From contig RWJK01001488.1 in the NCBI GenBank assembly GCA_004335835.1, positions 1 through 64,000 on the forward strand: a stretch of DNA of 64,000 nt. Direction: 5' to 3'. How positions within the stretch are numbered: the stretch's first letter is position 1; every line of letters starts with the position of its first letter. The translations under genes were made by a program, and so were the position numbers. The notes below the pieces were generated by a model that did not search any database, was not told the origin of the DNA, and saw nothing but the letters and a program-made list of their open reading frames with translations. The DNA comes from Scenedesmus sp. ARA3. Lineage: Eukaryota; Chlorophyta; Chlorophyceae; Sphaeropleales; Scenedesmaceae. Below are positions 10,364-20,386 of the stretch, piece by piece.

Positions 10364-13300
10364 GCAGCGCACAAAGCATGGCAGCTAGTGATTCTGCCAG
10401 CACACACCTGCCTACACACCGCATGGTACAACCCATGCTGCCTGCTTTGGCCACTGGCACGCATGATAAATGCAGGCTTGCCGCTGCAAGCCTCCTCTCT
10501 CGCCCACCCACCGAGCCCACCCACCGATGCACCCACAAGCATGTACCACCGCCTAGCGAAAGCCCGATGGACACTGCCTCACCATTGCAGCTGCTGCTCG
10601 CACGCCCAGACAGCTCCCTCCTGCTGCAACCTCACCTGCTGCTTCTTGTCGTACAGCAACACACCTGCTAAGAGCTCTGCAAGCTCCCTGTTTGACACCC
10701 GTTGCTGCCGGCAGCAGCACCCCTCACCTGCCAACGTCGTTGCAGGCCACTGCCAGCGTGCGCGTCTCCCTGCTGCTCTCCAGCAGCTTGAGCAGCACGC
10801 GCAGCAACTGGAAGTCCTTGTCCTCAAACTTGTCCACGTGGCTGCGCCAGAAGCCCTCGCTGCTGTGCATGGGGCTCCAGTCCAGGCTGCCGGACAGCAC
10901 CTCCTTCCTGCAAGCAGCAGATGCCAGCGGCAGCAAAGGTTCGTGTACATATGGTGGCAACCTGAGATGTTATGTACGCATGCACGGCTTGCCAACCGCC
11001 TGATGTGTTGCCGCGTTGTTGAGCACAACGCAGAATCTGCTGCTCATCGCAGCTGGTGTGACAGCATTGTGCAGCAGTGCAACCGCACAGCAAGCACAGC
11101 GCGCCCGCCCGCCTTACGAAGTACTGCGCTGCGCTGAGCACCCCGCCCTGACACGCCCCCCTGCCCCACACAGCCACAACACACATAACAAAGACCTCTC
11201 TCCCTCTCACTTGTACTTCTCCCATGAGCTGAGCACCACGGCCTGCTCCTTGAGCGCCTCGCCCAGCGCCTCCAGCAGCTCAGGGATGTCCTCGTCGCCC
11301 CAGGACTGCAGCAGTGTGGCAGCACCCCAAGGACTCAGATGTTGGTTGCGCATCTTATTAAGCATTGTGAAAAGCTGCTACACCTGTTCCTGCAAGCTGC
11401 GTTTAGACAGATACGCGTCCCTCACAAGCAAAGGACGCGTAGCATCGACACACGAGCGACAACATATGGCAGCAGCTGCTGCAGCTAGTCCTGCAAGCTG
11501 CGCCTCTTGTGCCTCACCTGCAGGCCGCGCGTGGCCAGCACCTTGGGCAGCCCCGCCTCCACCATGTCCGAGGCAGCACCCAGCTCCGGCTCGCCCAGCA
11601 GGTTGCGCAGCGACAGCAGCGCCACGCGCACCACCTTCTCCTTCTGCGCTGACTTGACCACCTCCACCAGGCCCTTGGACACGCCTGAGCAGGCAAACAA
11701 AGGAAAGAAATGGCATGCAGCAGGCAGTTGGAAGGCAAAGTGTGCAAGTGGCATGCACCAGGCAGCAGACTTGACCACCTCTACCGGCCTTGGACACGCC
11801 TGAGCAGACACACAACATGCAGCAGGCAGGCAAATTCGTAACTGGAGGTGCAGGTCCTATGACACAGACTGTGTTGAGGGCATGCATCAGGCAGCATATG
11901 GAAGCTGCAGCTGGCAGCTGCGTTGTGTTGGGCCGGCCACGCATGACCCACGTAGGTGTGCGTCAAGACACGTGCAGGCATGACACAAGTGAAGGCAGCA
12001 GGCGCCAGCAGCTATAATGTTGACACCAAAAAACTGCAATGCATTACCACTGTTAAGCACAATCTGTTGAAGCTATGACCACTGTCGTGCACCCACACGC
12101 AACAGCAGGCCGCCCACCTGACGCCGCCAGCGCCTGCAGCGCAGGCTTATGGTAGCTGAGCTGCCACACACACAGGCAGATCTCATACGCCAGCTGGCTG
12201 CTGGTTGGCCCGGTGCAGCTGCGCAACAGCGGCGCTAGCAGCCCCACGCCCCCGGCAGACGTGAACAGGCCCCGCGTGGCCTTATCACGCAGCAGCACCG
12301 CCAGCGCCGAAATTGCTGTGGGCACAGACTTGGTAGGGTTGCTGGGGCGGCGCAGCTGCCCGCACAGCCACTCAACAAAGCTGGTGATGTGCGGCTCTGC
12401 AGGGTCACCTGCTGAGCCGCTGCTTCCTGCAGGCCCAGATGCAGCTGCTGCCGCGCTGCTGCCCGCAACGTGCACAAACGGCGCGCCGCGGTGCGGCCGC
12501 GCCGCAATCACGCGCGTGAGCAGCTTGCAGGATTTCTCCTGCGTGAACCAGTCTGCGCGCTGCAGCAGCCGCAGCAGCACGACGTATGGGTTGAGCTCGC
12601 TCGCGCCGCCCGCTGCTGCGTGCGCCTCGCCGACTTGGTGGAACAGCGCAGCCCTTGCAGGATTCGCGCGCAGCATCTGCAGCAGCAGCGCGAGGATGTA
12701 CTGCACGGTCTCTTCTTTCGTCACGTTGCGCAGCACCGTCAGGAAGGCTTCAATGTATGCTGGGCCTGACTCATCCAGCAGGCTGGCTTGCAGCTCCTCG
12801 CTGCGCTTGTCATAGCGCCTGATGAGCTGCAGGTCCTTGTCAGCGATGAGGCGTGCTGTCATGTAGACCTCCCAGGGGATGTCGCGGGACAGGATCTCCG
12901 CCAGCTCAGCGCCATCGTCTGCGTTGTAAATGATAAATTGAACAGGAAACCGTATGTTGCAGGAGAGCATGCAAGGAAGGGTTTGGCAGGTGAATGTGCA
13001 TGTGCAGGGTTGAGCTTGGAACAAATAGGCATTGCTGGTTGTTTGACAGAGCATGACCACAGCAGAGCAGTGATGCAGGTGCAGTGTTACAGGAGTGCGG
13101 GCACGGCAGGTTCTGCACAAGAGAATCGCTTGAGTTTAAACAGGTGTGAAGCCCCCTGCTCTTGCTGGCACTGCTGATGCTACTGCCTTTCTCCTGCTTG
13201 TCTGGTTCCCAGCTTGCTGCGTTCTTTAAAAGCAGGTGCAACTGCATGCTCTGGCGCGGCGTGCTTCAAAGGCAGGTGCAACTGCATACTCTGGCACCTT

Positions 13301-13658
13301 GTGGCTGTTGTGATCGGGGGCAAACTGCATCATGCTGCAGCTACTGCACACATAATCGCCTCTGACACATCGCTGTTGTACACATCAGGCAGCACACGTC
13401 ACGATCATATCAAGCAACAGCACTGCTGTTGGCTGGCACTTGTCTGACGCTCCTGTTAAGCTGAACTGCTGTTGACGATGTGCTTCCATACATGCTTTGC
13501 TGCTGCTGCTCTGCACTGTGCAGCCACCTTAAGCACTCCACATTGTGTATTACACCAGAGCACGGCCTGCCCCTTCCCCAGCCACTTTGTGCTGCCTGTT
13601 GCTCACCTGCCACAGGCAGGGGAGTTGCTGTATACGCATATACGCCTGGCATAGCCAT
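10005..13658 (-). CDS. VHA-H: V-type proton ATPase subunit H
   Basis: Six exons in gene order: 13607-13658, 12118-12918, 11518-11684, 11211-11305, 10728-10907 and 10005-10188, all phase-consistent and giving 492 aa (family usually 440-480). Subunit H is the HEAT/ARM-repeat protein of the V1 sector that couples or silences the vacuolar proton pump. Family landmarks are clear: RDIPWEVYMTARLI, an RRYDKR motif, EETVQYILALL, EKVVRVALLSLRNLL, the linker LSSWEKYKKEVLSG, DWSPMHSSEGFWR, LAVACNDVGRFVEYHPHGR and KHPDADVQKRSLLAVQKIM. The insertion relative to the family is a Ser/Ala/Gly loop after the second exon's middle. The first exon (MAMPGVYAY) was chosen because its donor phase fits exactly. Introns carry decayed copies of two exon starts. 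Confidence 0.93.
10284..10345 (-). repeat. Decayed echo of V-ATPase H last-exon start
   Basis: On the minus strand this resembles the first ~45 bases of the last exon (10144-10188): VEYHPHGR-coding sequence becomes LEHHPRG-like. A CAG/CAA-type trinucleotide run flanks both copies. It lies upstream of the true exon in the sense direction. Most differences change the protein, so it looks like a relic. Confidence 0.55.
11764..11812 (-). repeat. Decayed echo of V-ATPase H third-exon start
   Basis: Copy of the acceptor and first ~35 bases of exon 11518-11684, placed about 119 bases upstream in the sense direction. Intron bases next to both copies are also similar (CATGCAGCAGGCAG motifs), so the whole unit was duplicated in tandem. 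Small deletions break the frame. Confidence 0.75.
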
Positions 13659-14512
13659 GACGAGCGGTGAAAATTGATAAGCTACAGCTAATGGCTTAAA
13701 TGTAAACGTCTGAACACTATTTCATGCTGCGTGGAGACTCGTGCAAGCGAAGCAAAGCAGGGTTTCGAGATCAAGCAGCTGCACACCTCGCAGACTTTCC
13801 AAAGGGACAACGTCAGCATACCCATACAGATCAATCAGCCTGTCCGCCACAACTCCCGTTCCCATCGTCAAGGGTCTTCCCGTCAAAACCTAGCCTTCTG
13901 TGTTGTCTTGTTACCTTCGCATCTGCTGTGTCGATGAACGTTTTGTGTGTTTGTTTACGTGAAAATCAGGGATCGATGACTGTTTGAGAAGCTGGACGAT
14001 TCCCAGCTGATGTACAGCACAGCAGTACTGTCTCGCATGCCCCTCTGCTGGCGCCTCACAAACGCAAGGAGACGTTCTTGCATCATGTCACATTTTCAGC
14101 AGTACCTGCACCCATCAGTGGCCTCATGCAACTGGGTGCAAGCACGAGTGTGCTTGCGATGGCCGCCATCCAATGATTGCTGTGGCACTGCCGCAGAGAG
14201 CGGCTCTCACAAAATTCAAAGTCTGCCTCCACACACGATGGACACGTCTGCTTGCAATAGCTCCAGCAAGTAATAGTAATTGGAGTCAACAACTGCCCGT
14301 CAGTCCGTAACATGCCAAAATTGCCAGACACTGCTGGTGACCACCTGCTGCAGACAACTTGACCAGCGTGCTTCTGCATCCTGGCTTTGTCTAGAATTCG
14401 TCATTTTACAACTTGTCCTGCCTCAAGCTGGCCAGTGCACATTTGCCTTGCAGGAACGTCAAGTGCCTGTAATTGTGCCGCCACTGCCTCCCAACCTCCT
14501 ATATGCCCCTCA
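13659..14512. other. Intergenic, V-ATPase H upstream and LPA2-like 3' region
   Basis: About 850 bases between two minus-strand genes. The right end holds the 3' UTR of the LPA2-like gene with its poly(A) signal. The left end should hold the V-ATPase H promoter. No exon recognised. Confidence 0.4.
14355..14410 (-). repeat. Dispersed 3'-end repeat, copy 2
   Basis: Bases 14376-14410 read on the minus strand are identical over 35 bases to 3081-3115, with weaker similarity beyond. The copy begins with TGTAA (TTACA at 14406-14410 on the + strand), which serves as a candidate poly(A) signal about 100 bases after the LPA2-like stop codon. Confidence 0.75.
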
Positions 14513-16201
14513 TCACTTCATCTGCTGCTGGCCAGGCAGCTTGCCTGTCTTCCACAGCCCGTATGCTGACGACATGCCCAGGAACAGCAGCATCTGGGGC
14601 GAAAAGGAGGGGTACAGGTAGTCCTGGATGAAGCTGTCGGCCTCGGCAGGCAGGAAGCCCTGCAGGAGACAGCCAGCACACCACATTCTGTTGTTGGTTT
14701 GTTTTAGCTTCAGAGGGTAGTTCAAGGGATGGGAGAGGCTGCACCAGCCAGCTGCAGCACATGCAAGCCCAGAATCACAGGCTAGCCAGCTCTGCAACCA
14801 AGCTGCTGAGCAACACGCACTCCCACACCATCAAGCCTGCTGCCGCGCAACACCAGGATGCAGAAACACCAGCACGCACAACCTGCACTGCAGCCGCACA
14901 CCCAGGCCGCCGCTGGCAGTCGCTGGCAGCAATAATAAGTCGACCACACAAAAGTTGTTCGGCTCCACCAGCTGATGCTGCAGTCAAGCCTATCTAGTCA
15001 AGTGCGTGATCTGCTGTGGCCCTGCTCAGCAGTGAGATATTGTTTCCCATGACATCCGCACTCACCGCGCCAGCCAGCAGCAGCCCCTCTGTCAGCAGCA
15101 CACCAAAGAAGCCCGCCAGCGCTTGCAGCACGCGGCCCTCAGCCTCCCCAACAGCATTGGCTGGCGTCTTGCCTGTGGCCATGTCCACCACCGCTGACTC
15201 CACCTTCACCTTGGGCTCCACCTTGCCCTTGCGGTTCTTCCTGCGCCGCTACAAAGTGACAGATTGCAAAATGACAAGAGAGCGGCAGCCAGGCGCCAGC
15301 ACACAAGAATATGGTTTTCAGCTAATTGTGTTGAGTGCATGGGCTGTTGTTGTTGCGTTGCTGCCAAGAAAGACTTGCAGGGCGTTGCATGGCTGCGGCA
15401 CATGCACACTGAAGTGTGCAGCACTGGAGAGTGTATAGCTGGTATGCTGATGTGTCTTATAACTGTTCGAGCCTTTGCCTGGACTGCATGTAGTGCCGAG
15501 GACAAGTGCCGAGGACAAGTCATGCATCCACGCAGTGCGAGGTGTGCTGGGCTCAATTACAGCACATGCAGCATTGCCAGGCCCACGATGCTGTACCTGT
15601 GTACCCGCTCAGACGACTAAACAGCACACGCTGCTAAGCATGAGCAATGACTGACCCACCGCACCACCAACAGCCAGCTGCCATGCCAGTTCCAACTAAC
15701 GCCGCAATCCGCAGCCAGCCTGTACCCACCAACAGTGCCTCAATCTCATCCTCTTTGCTTTGACTGGCTGCTGCTGACGCCTGCTCTGCTGCCACTACTG
15801 CATCTGCTGCTGGTGCTGCCGTTGCTGCTGCTGGCTCGGCAACCTGCATCGGCAAAAACTTGCATGTTACGCAGGAACAAAGCTCGTATTGCAGTGGTTG
15901 ATAGCGCAACATAATTACAAGCCTTGGCAGAGGCATGTCGAACAGCAGTGAGAGCTGGGTGTCCAGTTTTGCAGCTTACGCAGTCAGTCGCGAACATAAA
16001 CCACATTGCAAGACATTGCAGAACAGGACATTGCAGAACAAAATTTACCTGCTTGCTCTCAGCTGCCCCAAAGCCTTTGTTTACTGCGGCTACTGCTACC
16101 TGCCTCCTAACCTGCGGCGACGCAACAGCAGCAGTCAGCTGCATGCCCCATGTCAGCCTGCCACCAGCAGCATGCAGAGCCAAGCATGCCCTCCAGAGCA
16201 C
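14513..16201 (-). CDS. LPA2: LPA2-like photosystem II assembly factor, chloroplast
   Basis: Four exons in gene order: 16049-16201, 15730-15843, 15066-15248 and 14513-14659, all phase 0, 198 aa (179 aa if ATG at 16144 is used). The N-terminus is a Gln/Arg/Ala-rich transit-peptide-like stretch followed by NKGFG, then an Ala-rich acidic linker, a basic RRRKNRKGK patch, VESAVVDMATGKTP, a hydrophobic segment GFFGVLLTEGLLLAGA, then GFLPAEADSFIQDYLYPSFS and a second hydrophobic segment ending GLWKTGKLP. This order (KGFG, basic patch, two membrane segments around a GFLP loop) matches my memory of LOW PSII ACCUMULATION 2, a thylakoid protein assisting CP43/PSII assembly. The name rests on memory of the family, not a search. 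Confidence 0.65.
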
Positions 16202-17362
16202 TGTTTCTATCTATTGAACATCGTCGACATTGAACTGCATCAATTGAACGACTTGTACACACCAGTGGCCGGTGGGTGCCCAGGATCTGTGGTTGCCGGA
16301 GAAGCATGGTTGACATTCCCTCGCTTTAGTTCAATGATACAGTTGTGCAAGATGAACCAAGCAAATGACGTCGATAGCCAGCTACCGAAGCAAAAGACGC
16401 TGGTGGTGATGTAGCGAGCACAATGCGATACACGGGATCTCACAGAGAAACATGCAAACTGGAACAAATGTGCCGTGGAGAGGATGCTAGAACTCCATTG
16501 CACTGCGAACGCTTGGCCTTGTCATTTCTGACCTGGCACTCGAGCCCCAGGTCCCAGACACACCCCGGCCATCACAGCCACTTGAGTGGTGGCCATTTGA
16601 GGTGCCGCCTTGAAATTTCCAGTCATCACCCGGGTTTGAGCCTTTCTGTATCTGGCTCGCACTGCATGGATATTGTAGCAGAGGTCCAGGCACTTGCGCG
16701 AGAGGTGCCATGAACTTCATGCACGCACCCAGTCAGTGGACGGTGTTTGCTCACAACAGCAACTGCAATTTGTAGAGGTGTTCGTGTCAGAGCGTTCAAC
16801 GTGTTCACAGTCACTAGCAGGCCGTCTGGCATGTGGTGCGCCACGATGACTGAGATGTGGTGGGTGGTCCAAAGTTTCCGTACAAACAAGATGTCCATCA
16901 TGGCATGTTTGAAAGCTGACACAATGGCACTCAAAGCATGGTGAGGCAGTACCAGCCTGCACGTAGCTGTCAGCATACAGTGTGGCCGTGTCCGCCCTTG
17001 TGTGCTGCTGCAAATGGTGAATGCCTGCGCGACGCAGCTTAGCAGGCGAGGGACAGGTGCGACAAGTCGTGGCATCACATAAACACTAGATATGCACTAT
17101 GATAGACAGCATGGGTCTCCCAACACACTCAGCTAAGCTGCATAGCACTGCCAGCTGTGCAATGTGCAGACAGGGTGTCAAAACCCTGAGCCAGCTGACA
17201 TGACAGCGACATGTGCGTTCATTAGTAGGCCTACCTGCACCAAGGTCGGGCACAAACCATGCTAATCCAGTGCCTTGCAAACATTTATAACATACGATAT
17301 CTTATTAGTGACCGGCTAGCAGAGTTGCATGCCCTAGGACACCATATCTGATATAGGACACC
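16202..17362. other. Divergent intergenic region, no gene recognised
   Basis: Lies between the LPA2-like gene (minus) and the CHY gene (plus), so it probably contains both promoters. A short duplicated motif (GATATAGGACACCAT-like) sits just before the CHY start at 17336-17366. A minus-strand open frame at 16626-17078 has a mixed composition but no recognisable family. Confidence 0.4.
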
Positions 17363-19705
17363 ATGGCAGCAGCAGAGAAGCAGGCACACCTGTCCCTGCA
17401 TAGCTTGCAGGTATCTAAAACGTGTTACCGACGGCTTTAGACACATCTTGTGCTTTTGCTATCAGCCACGAGTGCCTTGGTTGGTCCGTCTGCTGAGTTC
17501 ACGACAGCTCGGCACTGTTCCGACGCCCACATGCAAAGCATGCGTAGATCAGCCGCTAAACGCTCTGATCAGTTGTTTTTCAAATGCTTGTCCAACCGTA
17601 GATGTGTGACCATGCACTTCATCACGCATCATGCATCCCCGCTGCTTCTGCCTCTGTTCTTGCTGCTGCTCATGCATGTGAACTTCTGTTCTGCTCTCCT
17701 CTGCTGCCCGCATTAGGACGAGCTGCTGTCCCTGAAAAGCAGCTACCCCCAGCTTAAGCTCACTAAGACACCTGCAGCAAAGACAGCAGACGCCCCCTTC
17801 CCAATCAGCCTTCAGGTGCGCATTGAAGCACCAGCTGCTGCTGCACGGTATGATGTGGATCACTTGGACCTGCGAGTCACCCTCCGCAGCAGCATCCTGC
17901 AGCAGCAGCAGCAGCAGCAGCAGCATCAGCAGCTGGCTCCTGTGGGCTCCTTGGCTGTAGCAGTTCTGAATGCAGAGCTGCCCAGGCAGCTGTGCACGCG
18001 CATTGGCAAGCAGCTGCAGGACACCTGGGCAGCAAGCCAAAGCTCCCTGCAAGGCAGCAGCAGCAGCAGCAGCAGCAGCAGAGGTGATGCTACAGCTCGC
18101 TCCTTTGGCCTTGCAGGAATCTTTGACAGTGCACACAGCGACTTTGTGCAGCTGATAACGCTGCTGCCAGCGCTCGTAGAGCCATATGAGGGCACAGATG
18201 CCTCTGGGGCAACGCAGCGACGCTTTGCAATTGTAGATGGTACAGACGTAGCAGACGCAGCAGCGCCTGCTGGAGATGAAACAGCAGAGGCAGCAGCAGC
18301 AATGGCACCACTCAGCCCACTAACAGCAGCAACAGCAGATGCAGCAGCAAAGCCAACAGCGAGTGTTGCAGCAGCTGCTGGGTGCAATGCGAGTGATGGC
18401 CCACTGAAAGGCAGTAGCAGCAGTACAAGCACTGCCAGCAGGGCAAGCCACACAGCTGCTGCTGCAACTGGCGCCAGCACAAGTGGCAGCAGCGCAAGCG
18501 GCAGCAGCGCAGGCAGGCACCCTGGCGTGTCAGTTGGCACAGCTGAGGCTGCCGGGACATGCCCACCCAAGCAATCAGTAGCGCAGGAGCTTTCATCACC
18601 AGCAGCAGCAGCTGCAGCAGATGTAGGGCCTTCTCTGCCAACGCAGCTCAGCAAACTGTCCGTGGCAGCAGCTCCTTGGACACCATTTGAACAGCAGCAG
18701 CAGCAGCAGCAGCAGCAGGCCCTGCGGCATGCTGTTGAAGGTGGGGTCCTACATGTGGGACCTGCTGCTTCTGCCTCCGATGCTGCAGTTGTACCTGCAG
18801 CCAGCAATGCAAGCAGGGTTCGTGGCAGGCCTGTAGATAGGGGCAGGGGGCCTAGCAGGGGTGGCATTGGCGCCAGGGGCTTCGTCCCTCAGCAGCAGCA
18901 GCAGCAGCAGCAGCCAGGCCATGTGCAGGCTGCGCAGGACTTTGCGGCTGTACAGCGCAGGTATGGCAGGTCTTTGCGCCTCCAGCAGCAGCAGCAGCAG
19001 GGTGGGCATCTGGCGGGAGCTGCAGAAGTGCCGCATCATGTGCAGCCGCCGCAGCAGCAGCAGCCTGCTGTTGCTCTGGGTCCCCAGCAGTTCAGCCTCA
19101 TGCTTCGGCCCACAGACCCCCTGTGGGGTGCTGCACGCGGCCCCCTGCATGTTACAGGCCTAATAAACCCTGCACTATACCCTGCAGCTGGCACCACCAG
19201 CCTGAGCATCCAGCCCAGCAGGGGTGTCACAGCTGCTGAGGTGTGGGTGCTGCAGTCTGCGCTAGATGAGGAGATGCAGAGGCAATCTGGCAGCAGCCGG
19301 CAGCTGCTGTCGCTGCTCAAGTGGCTGGAGAACTACGCTGGTAGCCAGCTGGAGCGCTTTTACCAGGCGCAGCAGCAGCTGTTCGGCCAGGAGCAGCAGC
19401 AGCAGCAGCAGCAACCAGGGAGAGGGGCAGCTGATGTCAGCAGTGGACGAAGCCAACAGCAGCAGCAGCAGCAGCAGCAGCCAGGGTCTTTGGGTATCTA
19501 TGCACGGTATGGGCAGCATCACAGCAGGCAGCGGGTCCAGCACAGGCAGCAGCAGCAGCAGCAGCGGCCGGGTTTGCATCCTTCTGCAGCGTCACCACCA
19601 TCGCCTGGTGCAGCTGCTGGAGGCAGTGCTGGTTCTGGCGGGATCAAGCTGCTGCGCGTTGCACAGCCAGGTGCAAAGCAGCTGCAACAGGCAGCAGCAC
19701 CATCC

Positions 19706-19801
<96 letters not shown>

Positions 19802-20248
19802 CAGCCGAGTAGCCACAGTCCTGAGACTTTCGAGGGTTACAAGCTGCCGGCAGCTGCGCAAGCCAGCAGTGATGCCGCTGCTGCTGCTGCTGCCGCTAGC
19901 ACTAGATCCAGCAGCAGCAGCGAAGGCAGCGAAGACGATGGCAGCAGCAGCAGCAGCTTCTTCAGTGGCAGCAGCAGCGACAGCGAGGGGTACGAGGGCA
20001 GCAGCAGTGAAGATTATCATGAAGATGAAGTGAAGCTGCATGGTGGTGAAGCTGCAGACAGCATCAGCCCTGGAGGCTGTGCACTGACACTTGAAGGCCT
20101 GAAGCTGGACAACATTGGAGTGCTGGAGGTTGTGCAGGCGCAGCTGCAGCTGCTGTGCAGCAGATGTGACGGCCGCTTTGCTGTGGTGCTGACAGCAGAA
20201 GGCGGCCACCTTGCTGCTGCTGCCACAGCAGCTCTAGGAAGCTCAGCC

Positions 20249-20304
<56 letters not shown>

Positions 20305-20354
20305 TACTCCCAACAGTCTACCCCATGCAACAGCAGCAGCAGCTGCCACAGCTC

Positions 20355-20386
<32 letters not shown>

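Noticed and set aside
16626..17078. Minus-strand 150-codon frame in the LPA2-CHY intergenic region
   Set aside because: No recognised family, no splice partners, and overlapping frames are equally open.
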